From NCBI RefSeq assembly GCF_038433135.1, contig NZ_JBCDMV010000003.1, forward strand, positions 13,476-77,475: 64,000 nucleotides of DNA, given 5' to 3'. This DNA comes from Luteococcus sp038433135. Its GTDB lineage: Bacteria > Actinomycetota > Actinomycetes > Propionibacteriales > Propionibacteriaceae. This document shows positions 25,145 through 32,876 of the stretch, piece by piece; within the stretch, counting starts at the first letter, position 1; each line of letters opens with the position of its first letter. The notes under the pieces are model-generated. The model was not told the origin of the DNA, did no database searches, and was given only the letters and a program-made list of their open reading frames with translations. The position numbers and the translations under genes were made by a program.

Positions 25145-25750
25145 TCAGGCTTGCGGCTGATCGGTCGAGGCTTCCAGCCAGCAGGCCGTGGCATCGCACA
25201 CCAGCCGCCGTGCCTTGCCATGCAGCTTTCCAGCCGCCCCGGACTGCAGATCCACCCGGTCGGCCGGCGTCGCACCCGTGATTCGGGCGATCTCGTGACA
25301 CGCGTCGGGGTCGGCCCGCAGCGCCAAGGGGCGGGCAGGCCCCGTAGTGGCCGCCAACTGGGTCAGCAGATCCTCGTCGAAGGCTGGCGCCACCACCACC
25401 AGGCACCGGTGGTCGGCACGAGCGCGCTGCAGGCTGGGCAGGAGCTCTCGCAGTCCACCCATGCCCTCAGGGCAGCACAGCAGATCGGCATTCGTGACCT
25501 CCGCGGTGGCCGGGCTGTCCCAGCTGGCGAAACGGTCGTCGGCCAGCCGGGCGTCGACGCGGGGCTGCGCGGCCCGGAAGTCCTGCAGGGCGGCGCGCTG
25601 GCTCTCGTCGGGTTCCGATGCCCGCGGGTGAAGCCGCTCCACCGGGATGCCCAGTCTGGTCTCGGCAACCCGTCGGGTCTGCCGGTCTCGCCAGGCCGCC
25701 AGGGCGAGCAGCACCAGGCCGATGCCCAGGACCACCAGGAAACCGCGCAT
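25145..25750 (-). CDS. Membrane-anchored protein of unknown function
   Basis: A 201-residue protein with one N-terminal membrane segment (MRGFLVVLGIGLVLLALAAW) followed by a soluble domain with LLCCPEGMGGLRELL, HRCLVVVAPAFDEDLL and VCDATACWLEA. The four cysteines may matter if the domain is outside. I recognise no family. The ATG at 25750 is chosen because GGGGGGTGG lies upstream; a GTG two codons earlier is possible. It lies between tRNA-Lys and the SH3 peptidase gene, all on the minus strand. Confidence 0.6.
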   Translation of the reverse strand: MRGFLVVLGIGLVLLALAAWRDRQTRRVAETRLGIPVERLHPRASEPDESQRAALQDFRAAQPRVDARLADDRFASWDSPATAEVTNADLLCCPEGMGGLRELLPSLQRARADHRCLVVVAPAFDEDLLTQLAATTGPARPLALRADPDACHEIARITGATPADRVDLQSGAAGKLHGKARRLVCDATACWLEASTDQPQA

Positions 25751-25776
25751 GACCACCCCCCGCAGCGAGACTGCAC

Positions 25777-25852
25777 TGGTGCCCCCACAGGGGCTCGAAC
25801 CCTGGACCCGCGGATTAAAAGTCCGCTGCTCTGCCAGCTGAGCTATAGGGGC
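25777..25852 (-). tRNA. tRNA-Lys (TTT)
   Basis: Acceptor GCCCCTA/TGGGGGC, D stem GCTC/GAGC, anticodon stem GCGGA/TCCGC with loop CTTTTAA and anticodon TTT, and T arm CAGGG-TTCGAGC-CCCTG. CCA is encoded. Confidence 0.97.
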
Positions 25853-25861
25853 GCTCGCGAC

Positions 25862-25867
25862 AGTGTA
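25862..25867 (-). promoter_or_regulatory. -10 box TACACT of tRNA-Lys
   Basis: TACACT lies 9 bases before the mature 5' end. No good -35 box is visible. Confidence 0.45.
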
Positions 25868-25892
25868 GCGAGTCGGCGACGGGTGGCGGCGC

Positions 25893-28061
25893 TCAGGCCT
25901 TCCAACGGTAGATGTGGTGCTCCCACTCGTTGGCGAAGTCCTGACTGAACTTCCCGTCCTTCACCTCGATGCTGCGATCCTCTTCCAGCACCTCGACGCT
26001 CGACGGGGAGACCCCCTCGGGCAGCCGCAGCTCGTAGGAGCCCTGCTCGTGCTGGATGCGCTGCATCGCAATCAGGTAGCTGTAGCCGTCGGGTGCCTTG
26101 GGCCAGTAACGGGTGTGCAGATCGGGGTTGATGTTGCGCGGCTCGGACTGGGAGTAGAGCACCGGCGCCAGCTTCTGCAGCCGGGCGGTCACCTTCTTCA
26201 CCCGCTCGCTCACCCCGCGGGCGTAGTGACCGTCGTTGCGCACGCCGAAGGCGCCAGGACGCCAACTCAGCCAGGAGTCGTCGGTCACCTCGCGGGGGTC
26301 GACGCCCTTCTTCGGCTCCGTGCGGGCGTACCAGAAGCGGTACTCCTCCTTGGAATCGCGCACCGTGTCGCCCACCGTGTACTGCTCGCTGGCCTTCCAG
26401 ATCGGAGCGGGCTTGTCGTCGGCGAAGCTCTGCGGAAAGATCAGGATGCCGCTGGCGCCGGCGGTGATGCAGGACATCAGGGCGCCCTCCACCTCGTCAG
26501 CGGTGGGGACGGAGCCATAACCCGGCTCACCCTTGCGCACCACATTCGCGTGCCCGATCGCCACCACACCCCAGACCGGCAACGGCCGGCTGAGGAAGGC
26601 GCGGCAGCGCTCCACCACCATGCCGTGGGCGGCGGCCCGACGGATCTGCTCCTCGGGCAGGCCCCAGGCCTTGGCCACCTGGGCGCGCATCGTCGGGTGC
26701 ACGCAGTAGGAATAGAGGTCGGCCGAGACCTGGTGCAGGTCGGGACGGTCGATCAGCGGCCGGACCCGGTAGCGGTCGATCGAGGAGATGGTGACGCCGG
26801 TGCCGAAGTTGGAGTACGCCAGGTAGCCCTTGGGGTGCTTGTCCAGGTTCTCCTCCAGCTTCTTCATCTTGACGCTGTCCATGTCGGCCTCGTCCTCCGG
26901 CAGCCAGCCGACGGTCTCGGCGCCGGGCTTGCCGGCCATGTCCATCCCCGTGGTGCGGATCGCCCACATCCCCGACTGCTGCATCGCCTCGGGGGTTACC
27001 TTGGGATCCACCACGACGCCGCCGTGGGTGTAGTTCTTCTCCTCCTTGAGCTCCTCTGTGGTGCCATTCATCCACCACTCGGCAATCGGGAAGCGGGAGG
27101 CATCGGCCAGCACCTCGGCATTGGTGAACTGCTTGTAGTACTCGGCCGGGCCGCCGAAGTTGGCGTCGACGCCACGCACCACCGGATCGGCGGTGGCGGA
27201 GGCGCCCGCATCGTGGTGGGCCTTGATCCGCTCGGCGCTCAGCGGCTTGCCGAAGATGGCGTACTGCGACCACTGGCCGGACAGCGACGCGCCGGTGCCC
27301 TTCTTGACGTCGCGGGTGCCGACCGCGCCGCCGGTGACGGTGCCCTTGAAGGGGCCAATGCTGCCGGTGCTGACCTGCTTGCCGTCCAGGTAGCCGGCCA
27401 CCTCTCCCTTGGGGGTGATGGTCAGCGCGAAGTGGTGCCACTTGTTGGTGGTCTTCTCCGTCTTGAAATCCACCTTGGTGTAGCCCGCTCCCTCCGCGAA
27501 CAGGCCGGTGCCGTCGCGCTGCAGGCCGAAGGCCCAGCCGGTGGGGTCGCTGTCCGACGGCACCGCGAGCAGCGCCTGGTTGAAATTGGGCTCCTCCTGG
27601 TAGAGCCACATCTCCACGGTGAGGCCCGTCTGGGGGACATCGGCCAGCCAGGTCTTGGCGTCGGGAATCTCCACCCACGCCTCGTCATTGCTCATGCCCG
27701 AGTAGAAGGCGCGCCCCACGCCGTTGGGGGCGGCCGTGCTCAGCGCGTCATTGGGCCACCACTTGTTGCCGTGCATCACGGTCTTGCGGTGGTGCTTGGA
27801 GCGGTCGGCTGGGGCCTTGGCGTCCGCGTCGTCCTGGAAGTCCAGGTAGAGCAACGGATCATCGGCCAGGATGGCCTCCTTCAGGGTGCCCTTCACGACG
27901 GGTGCCGACGCCTCGGCGCTGCTGGCCCCACCGCCGCTGGGGATGTCACTGGGGCTGGGGTTCGGCGTGGGCTTCTCGTCCTTGGAACAGCCGACGACAG
28001 TGGTCGCGGCGATTCCGGCGGCGCCGACGGCGAGGAAGGTGCGGCGGTTGGTGCTGGTCAC
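25893..28061 (-). CDS. Tat-exported lipoprotein with LamG-like domain and possible carbohydrate-binding module
   Basis: A 722-residue surface lipoprotein. The signal has twin Arg (TNRRTFLAVGAAG) and a lipobox TVVGC, Cys25 being the lipidation site. Residues about 80-300 form a LamG/concanavalin-A-like lectin domain (LLYLDFQDD, TVEMWLYQEE, WHHFALTITPKGEVAGYLDG). A later segment (IWKASEQYTVGDTVRDSKEE) resembles a CBM5/12 module. The middle has features of a glycosidase-type barrel, but I cannot assign a family or catalytic residues. It probably binds or cuts a polysaccharide at the cell surface. The GTG at 28061 is chosen because it places the signal correctly, with GAAGGG upstream. Confidence 0.65.
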   Translation of the reverse strand: MTSTNRRTFLAVGAAGIAATTVVGCSKDEKPTPNPSPSDIPSGGGASSAEASAPVVKGTLKEAILADDPLLYLDFQDDADAKAPADRSKHHRKTVMHGNKWWPNDALSTAAPNGVGRAFYSGMSNDEAWVEIPDAKTWLADVPQTGLTVEMWLYQEEPNFNQALLAVPSDSDPTGWAFGLQRDGTGLFAEGAGYTKVDFKTEKTTNKWHHFALTITPKGEVAGYLDGKQVSTGSIGPFKGTVTGGAVGTRDVKKGTGASLSGQWSQYAIFGKPLSAERIKAHHDAGASATADPVVRGVDANFGGPAEYYKQFTNAEVLADASRFPIAEWWMNGTTEELKEEKNYTHGGVVVDPKVTPEAMQQSGMWAIRTTGMDMAGKPGAETVGWLPEDEADMDSVKMKKLEENLDKHPKGYLAYSNFGTGVTISSIDRYRVRPLIDRPDLHQVSADLYSYCVHPTMRAQVAKAWGLPEEQIRRAAAHGMVVERCRAFLSRPLPVWGVVAIGHANVVRKGEPGYGSVPTADEVEGALMSCITAGASGILIFPQSFADDKPAPIWKASEQYTVGDTVRDSKEEYRFWYARTEPKKGVDPREVTDDSWLSWRPGAFGVRNDGHYARGVSERVKKVTARLQKLAPVLYSQSEPRNINPDLHTRYWPKAPDGYSYLIAMQRIQHEQGSYELRLPEGVSPSSVEVLEEDRSIEVKDGKFSQDFANEWEHHIYRWKA

Positions 28062-28150
28062 GTGGAGGTTGCCCTTCGGATCGTTCGGACATGGGTTCGG
28101 ACAATGCATCGGGGGATGTGGTCAGGCTAACAACCGACCCGACCAGCCCG

Positions 28151-28156
28151 TATCCT
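28151..28156 (+). promoter_or_regulatory. -10 box TATCCT of the membrane-protein trio (leaderless)
   Basis: TATCCT lies 6 bases before the ATG at 28163. Confidence 0.55.
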
Positions 28157-28162
28157 GAAAAT

Positions 28163-28897
28163 ATGTGGACGAGTGACCAACGCTCTGGCGAGGTTGCGCT
28201 GCCCGAGGTCACCCCGCAGACCGAGGGCCTGCCCGCCGCCGAGGAGGCTCCGCGGCCGCTGTCGGCCGCGGTCAAGCGCACCGTGCGGTGGGGTCGGTAC
28301 GTCAGCGACGTGGTCACCCCGACCAATCTCTTCTTCGCCCTGTTGGCGCTGGTGCTGCTGGTGGTCGGCACGTTGGGCGGATGGGACAAGGTGCGGGCCG
28401 CGAGCGACGAATTGCCCGTCGTGGCAACGGGTTCCGAGACATCGGCGGCACCCTTCGTGGTGACCGTCACCAAGAGTTGGCACACCGCGGAAATGGGCAA
28501 GCTGCTGACCCGGCAGCGCGGGCAGCGCTACCTGCTGGTGGTCGGCTCGGTGACCTCGCAGCACAACGAACCGGTGCCCTCGGTGATCCTGAGCAAGGCC
28601 TTGGCGATCGACGTGCCCGGGTGTCGACGCGACGGGCTCATGCTGGAACAAGATGCCTGTCATCCCGAGCAGTTGCTGCGTGCGGACAGCCTGAGAATGG
28701 GTGATCTGCAGCCGGGGATGACCCAGCCCTTCGTCGCTGTCTTCAGGCAGGATTCAGCCAGCCCCACCCCTAGTCAGACGACCGTCATACTGAGTTCGCA
28801 GGTCTGGCGGGCCTCCCGACTGGACGGTGGTATGGGCTGGTGGGATCTCACCCCGACGGCCCAACTCACCGTGCCCACCAAGGAGTACCGGCCATGA
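28163..28897 (+). CDS. Membrane-anchored protein, first of a three-gene unit, function unknown
   Basis: A 244-residue protein: an acidic then basic cytoplasmic tail of about 55 residues, one membrane segment (NLFFALLALVLLVVGTLGGW) and an outside domain of about 165 residues with two cysteines (VPGCRRDG and QDACHPEQ). The outside part (FVVTVTKSWHT, RYLLVVGSVTSQ, SSQVWRASRL) reads as a beta-sandwich. The next two genes have the same plan, so they may be paralogues. It resembles DUF4352-like extracellular domains, but I do not assign the family. It is divergent from the LamG lipoprotein gene. Confidence 0.75.
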   Translation: MWTSDQRSGEVALPEVTPQTEGLPAAEEAPRPLSAAVKRTVRWGRYVSDVVTPTNLFFALLALVLLVVGTLGGWDKVRAASDELPVVATGSETSAAPFVVTVTKSWHTAEMGKLLTRQRGQRYLLVVGSVTSQHNEPVPSVILSKALAIDVPGCRRDGLMLEQDACHPEQLLRADSLRMGDLQPGMTQPFVAVFRQDSASPTPSQTTVILSSQVWRASRLDGGMGWWDLTPTAQLTVPTKEYRP

Positions 28898-28907
28898 GCG
28901 AGCGGGC

Positions 28908-29468
28908 ATGAAGCGCCGGCAGGCGGCGACCGCCGTGGCCGTTCTGGCGGCCCTGAGCGTCGGATCGGTGGTTGATGAGCGGTTGCAGGACCCCAACGAG
29001 GTGCTGGAGCGGCCCTATGATCACCACGCGGCCCTGGGGGACGAGGTGGCCATGCGCACCGGCACCGTCGTGGTGCACGGGGTGGACGGTGCCGCGAAGG
29101 TGAGGACCTTCAAGACGCTGGCGTCGACGCCGGGGGTCTGGCTGCTGGTGGATGTGAGTTTCACCGCGAAGGACAGCACCCAGAGCGTCGCGGGTGGCAC
29201 CGTGGTTGCGGCAGATGGGCGCCGCTTCGGCGGGAAGCAAGCCGTGATGACCTCGTGTGGGGTGTCGATCCCCGGCGTCGCACACCATTGCCGGCAGCTC
29301 TTCGAGCTCCCCAGGGGAGTGCTGGCGGGCGCGAGCTTCGAGGTGTCCACCGCGGGCCGTGGCCAGGCGGATGACGTCGCGGTGATCGACTTGGGGATCG
29401 ACCAGGCCAAGGCCACCCGGCTGGAGGCCAGCACCAGCACCTTCGACGCGGACAAGGAAGGTGCGTGA
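28908..29468 (+). CDS. Membrane-anchored protein, second of the three-gene unit
   Basis: A 186-residue protein with an N-terminal membrane segment (MKRRQAATAVAVLAALSVGS) and an outside domain with VWLLVDVSFTAKDST, DGRRFGGKQAVMTSCGVS and HHCRQLFELP. The WLLVDVSF strand followed by a DGRRF turn and two cysteines is shared with the third protein and fits a DUF4352-like beta-sandwich. It starts 10 bases after the first gene and overlaps the third by one base. No function is evident. Confidence 0.75.
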   Translation: MKRRQAATAVAVLAALSVGSVVDERLQDPNEVLERPYDHHAALGDEVAMRTGTVVVHGVDGAAKVRTFKTLASTPGVWLLVDVSFTAKDSTQSVAGGTVVAADGRRFGGKQAVMTSCGVSIPGVAHHCRQLFELPRGVLAGASFEVSTAGRGQADDVAVIDLGIDQAKATRLEASTSTFDADKEGA

Positions 29469-30100
29469 TGGCGCTCGCCCCGGCCGCGACCTCATGGTGG
29501 CAGCGCAACCGGGTCTGGTTGATGCTGCTGGTGCCCCTGCTGGCGGCGGCGATCGCCTCGTCGTCGTGGGCCTACGTCAGGTTGTACCGACCGCAGCAGT
29601 TCCACAACCCGCAGCGGTCCGTGGACGGCACCTTGCACTTCGTGCAGCACACGCGCAGCGTGGACCTTGACTACACGATCGACGTGACCATGAAGCTGAT
29701 CAGCTTCGAGCCGGTCAACGACACCGCCTGGACCGTGCCCGCAGGGCAGACGCTGTGGCGCAGCACCCTTCAGTTCGAGGCCGATCCCGAGGCCCCGCTG
29801 AACGGTTGCGGGGTGAGCCTGCGAGACCAGCACGGCCGGCGCTTCGTCGGCAACATCGGGATGAAGGCCAGCAGGACGATGACCCAGGCCAGCGCCATGC
29901 AGAATGACTGTGTTCCGCTGGAGCGCGGGGGGCCAAGCGTCGTCATGGGCACGGTGATGCCAGCCCGTGAGGGGGAGGAACGGCCCCGGATCTGGCAGAG
30001 CACCTGGCTGTGGGCACTGCCGAGTGATGCCGTCCCCACCACCCTTCGGGTGTCTTGGGCGCCGCCGGACTATGCGGAGTTCGGCATTCCGGTCAGGTAG
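29468..30100 (+). CDS. Membrane-anchored protein, third of the three-gene unit
   Basis: A 210-residue protein with a membrane segment near the N-terminus (VWLMLLVPLLAAAIASSSWA) and an outside domain with LWRSTLQFEADPEAPLNGCG, DQHGRRFVGN and NDCVPLERGG. The DQHGRRF turn and paired cysteines match the second protein. Its ATG overlaps the previous TGA by one base, so synthesis is coupled, and the three proteins probably work together. The gene ends 24 bases from a convergent polytopic membrane protein gene. Confidence 0.75.
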   Translation: MALAPAATSWWQRNRVWLMLLVPLLAAAIASSSWAYVRLYRPQQFHNPQRSVDGTLHFVQHTRSVDLDYTIDVTMKLISFEPVNDTAWTVPAGQTLWRSTLQFEADPEAPLNGCGVSLRDQHGRRFVGNIGMKASRTMTQASAMQNDCVPLERGGPSVVMGTVMPAREGEERPRIWQSTWLWALPSDAVPTTLRVSWAPPDYAEFGIPVR

Positions 30101-30124
30101 GAGTGGCCCTCCCGTGCGATCGGC

Positions 30125-31381
30125 TCAACCCAATGCGGGGGTGCCCTGCTGCTCCACCGGTTCCAGTGCGATGGACTGCGCGGTGACCACCCGGTTCACG
30201 GCGGCTGCCAGCAGCGCCATCGCGACCACGAAGTAGACGGCCTGTTGTCCGAGCTGCAGGAAGGGCTCGGTGGCCACCCGGGCCAAGGATTCCTGTGGCC
30301 CGACGATCCAGCGTTGCAGCCAGGCGACGCCCACCTGCAGCTCACCGGCGGCGACGAAGACCAGGCAGAACAACACCATCGGGATGACGCCAGCGGCCGC
30401 CACCCGAGCGATCGCGGAGGCGGCTTCCTTGAACGGAGTCGTCACGGGCTCCATGCTTTGCGCCACCACCCGTCGCACCGGGCTGGGGATGCGCCGCAAC
30501 TGCTGGGTGCGGATCTCCGGCGCGGTCAGGGTGCCCTCCCGGAGTTGACTGCCGTAGACGGTGGCGCCGATCGCCAACCAGGCCACCGGCAGCACGACGA
30601 TGCTGGACATGTTGCCCACCACCGTGGAGGCGGTCTCGATCATGCCCTGGAAGAGCTCGCCCAGCCACCCGGCCCAGGCGACGAAATGGTGGTACCGCTC
30701 GACGATGCCGACCACCACCGCACGCGTGGTCACCCACTCCTGGATGGCACCCAGCCGGGTGGCCAGCACCGACCCCAGGGTGACCATCCACAGCGTCTCG
30801 ACGTAACCGTTCAACGCGGCCCAGCCCAGATGACGTCGGGCCAGTTTGAAGCCGGCGATCGCCTTGCGCACCACCAGCGCCGCCACCACCAGACTGAGCA
30901 GCAGCCACTCCGGCGCAACGGTGGACCGGGAGAAGTCGGCGGCAAAGCCCTCGTTCAGCCACTCGTCGATGGTGTTGGAGCGGATGTAGGTGGTGACATC
31001 GGCCTTCAGCAGGCCCTGCGCCGAATAGACGGCCAGGAAGGGGACCAGCACCTCGGTGGCGATGACCAGGTGCCCGCGCAGGCTCTCGCCTCGGCTACAC
31101 GACGGTTTGGTGAAGTCCGCGAAGGCGGGCAGCGACGACGCGGTGCTGCGCAGCATCATCACCAGACTCAGCAGCATGCAGATCGGGGCCAGCGGCAGCA
31201 CCAGGGCGCCCAGGGTGCGGTTCACGTCGGCAAGGGCCACGGCCAGCCACATGAACGCCCGGCGCCCGGTGGCGCCCACCAGGAACCAGCCCAGCAGCGC
31301 CGGCCAGTGCCGGGCGAGCAGCAGCAACCCGTCGAAGATCACCTCGCGTAGTGCGCCCAGCGCCTCGGCCATGAACCTCAC
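30125..31381 (-). CDS. Polytopic membrane protein of unknown function
   Basis: A 418-residue protein with about nine hydrophobic segments (for example LGALVLPLAPICMLLSLVMM, EWLLLSLVVAALVV, YFVVAMALLAAAVN) and no signature I recognise. A basic central loop (RTQQLRRIPSPVRRVV) should be cytoplasmic. The GTG at 31381 lies 6 bases after a TAGCAT box, so the mRNA is probably leaderless; an ATG three codons later is the alternative. It converges on the membrane-protein trio, so a joint role is possible but unproven. Confidence 0.7.
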   Translation of the reverse strand: MRFMAEALGALREVIFDGLLLLARHWPALLGWFLVGATGRRAFMWLAVALADVNRTLGALVLPLAPICMLLSLVMMLRSTASSLPAFADFTKPSCSRGESLRGHLVIATEVLVPFLAVYSAQGLLKADVTTYIRSNTIDEWLNEGFAADFSRSTVAPEWLLLSLVVAALVVRKAIAGFKLARRHLGWAALNGYVETLWMVTLGSVLATRLGAIQEWVTTRAVVVGIVERYHHFVAWAGWLGELFQGMIETASTVVGNMSSIVVLPVAWLAIGATVYGSQLREGTLTAPEIRTQQLRRIPSPVRRVVAQSMEPVTTPFKEAASAIARVAAAGVIPMVLFCLVFVAAGELQVGVAWLQRWIVGPQESLARVATEPFLQLGQQAVYFVVAMALLAAAVNRVVTAQSIALEPVEQQGTPALG

Positions 31382-31387
31382 GCGTCC

Positions 31388-31393
31388 ATGCTA
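31388..31393 (-). promoter_or_regulatory. -10 box TAGCAT of the polytopic membrane protein gene
   Basis: TAGCAT lies 6 bases before the GTG at 31381 and decides that start. Confidence 0.55.
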
Positions 31394-32039
31394 GAAGTCC
31401 ACCGGGCCGATTCGGCACCACTTCCGGTCGGTTGTCCAGATTGCTGCTCGCGCGGACCCCGTCATCGCGGTGGAGCCACGTCCGGACGCGATCTCCGAAT
31501 TCCTTGCCGGGGCGGGCCCTTCGTGGCTCTGCACTTCGCGACGCGCCGGGTCACTCCGCTCGCTGCTGGCGGTGCCCAAGGTCGTGACCTGTGGCGCGGA
31601 GTGCCACGGTTGACCTTGTGGCGCGAAGTCAGGCGGTGGGCCATCCGCTGATCAAGGTCAACAGTCGCCACGGGGCGGCCCAGACGGCGTCCAGCGTGGG
31701 GCGCGAAGTGGACGTCAACCAGCCAGCCCGCTCGACTCTGTCACGGAGCAGATCGGCTCCGGACGCCGTCTTGATCGATCCATCTGAACGCCCGTCGGTG
31801 GGCAGCCGTGCGACGAGTCGCGGGCAGGGGCCGCCGGGCCGACGACGATCGTGGCACTTCGCGCCACAAGGACGCCCGCGTGACTTCGCGCCAAACATGC
31901 CAGCCGTCGTTGGGGCAACGAGCGCGCGCAGTGGCCCCACGCGTCGCGAAGTACATACGAGCAACGAGGACCAGGTCGGCAGGAGTTTGGCCGGCGCCGG
32001 GCAGCCACCACCGTTCACCCGCTGTTGTCCTTGCTGGGT
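31394..32039. other. Gene-free stretch of about 650 bases with a repeat array
   Basis: Open frames cross it, but none has a ribosome site or recognisable protein. Its main content is the GTGGCGCGAAGT array described separately. It may be regulatory, a decayed gene, or a landing site for repeats. Confidence 0.6.
31531..31954. repeat. Cluster of seven GTGGCGCGAAGT-type repeats
   Basis: Forward copies: 31585-31607, 31611-31629, 31696-31710 and 31941-31954. Reverse copies: 31531-31547, 31851-31871 and 31880-31893. CCTTGTGGCGCGAAGT at 31614-31629 is exactly inverted at 31856-31871. The fullest copies extend to AGTGCCACG. Spacing is irregular, so this is not a CRISPR array. Confidence 0.75.
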
Positions 32040-32045
32040 TACGGT
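32040..32045 (+). promoter_or_regulatory. -10 box TACGGT of the HAD phosphatase gene
   Basis: TACGGT lies 6 bases before the GTG at 32052. Confidence 0.5.
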
Positions 32046-32051
32046 TGGGAC

Positions 32052-32831
32052 GTGCGAACACCACGAGACATCGAATGCTGGTTGACCGACAAGGACGGCG
32101 TGCTGGTCCATGAGGACTCGCCGATCACGGGCGCCGCCGAGCTGATCCAGCGCTGGGTGGACACCTCGCACCGCTTCCTGGTGCTGACCAATGACTCGTC
32201 GATGACCCCGCGGGACCTGAGCGCCCGGCTGGACCGATCGGGCCTCACCGTGCCGGAAGAGAACCTGTGGACCTCCGCGCTGGCCACGGCCGCCTTCCTG
32301 CAGCGGCAGAAGCCGGGGGCCCGGGTCTACGCGATCGGTGAGGCGGGGCTGACCACCGCGCTGCACCAGGCCGGCTTCATCCTGACCAGCACCGAGCCGG
32401 ACTACGTCGTGCTGGGGGAGACCCGCACCTACTCCTTCGAGTCGATCACCCAGGCCATCCGGTTGGTGGTCGGTGGCGCCAAGTTCATCACCACCAACCC
32501 GGACACCACCGGCCCCAGCGCGCAGGGGCTGCTGCCCGCCACCGGCGCCGCCGCGGCCATGATCACCGCGGCCACCAACCGCAAGCCCTATGTGGTGGGC
32601 AAGCCGAACCCGATGATGTTCCGCTCCGCCATGAACAAGATCGAGGCGCACGCGGAGACGACGGCGATGATCGGCGACCGGATGGACACCGACATCGTCG
32701 CCGGGATGGAGGCCGGCCTGTTCACCGTGCTGGTGCTCACCGGGATCACCGGCCGGCTTGACCTGGAGCGCTTCCCCTACCGCCCCGACCTGATCGTGGA
32801 GAGCGTCGCCGAACTGCGCGACATGATCTGA
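32052..32831 (+). CDS. HAD-IIA family phosphatase (NagD-like)
   Basis: A 259-residue haloacid-dehalogenase-fold phosphatase. The nucleophile motif is LTDKDGVLVHE near the N-terminus, motif II LVLTNDSSMTPRDL, the lysine motif VVGKPNPMMF and the acidic motif MIGDRMDTDIVAGMEAG. The C2 cap and order match the NagD/p-nitrophenylphosphatase group, which dephosphorylates sugar phosphates or nucleotides; the substrate is not evident. The GTG at 32052 is chosen because it follows TACGGT and puts motif I in the normal place. The gene stands alone. Confidence 0.85.
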   Translation: MRTPRDIECWLTDKDGVLVHEDSPITGAAELIQRWVDTSHRFLVLTNDSSMTPRDLSARLDRSGLTVPEENLWTSALATAAFLQRQKPGARVYAIGEAGLTTALHQAGFILTSTEPDYVVLGETRTYSFESITQAIRLVVGGAKFITTNPDTTGPSAQGLLPATGAAAAMITAATNRKPYVVGKPNPMMFRSAMNKIEAHAETTAMIGDRMDTDIVAGMEAGLFTVLVLTGITGRLDLERFPYRPDLIVESVAELRDMI

Positions 32832-32853
32832 CGCCAGCCCCGGTGACCACCGG

Positions 32854-32876
32854 CGGCCGAGCCTGTCGAGGCCTCA
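32854..32876. repeat. Interspersed repeat unit, copy 3, forming the patatin stop codon
   Basis: A single unit, GGCCGAGCCTGTCGAGGCC. Read on the minus strand it begins TGAGGCCTCGACA, and its TGA is the stop codon of the patatin gene. Confidence 0.75.

Noticed and set aside
31531..31954. CRISPR array
   Set aside because: Repeat copies are short, in both orientations and irregularly spaced, with no uniform spacers and no cas genes.
31629..32651. Minus-strand open frame covering the repeat array and the HAD gene
   Set aside because: It is antisense to a clear HAD phosphatase and extends by chance through the GC-rich gap.
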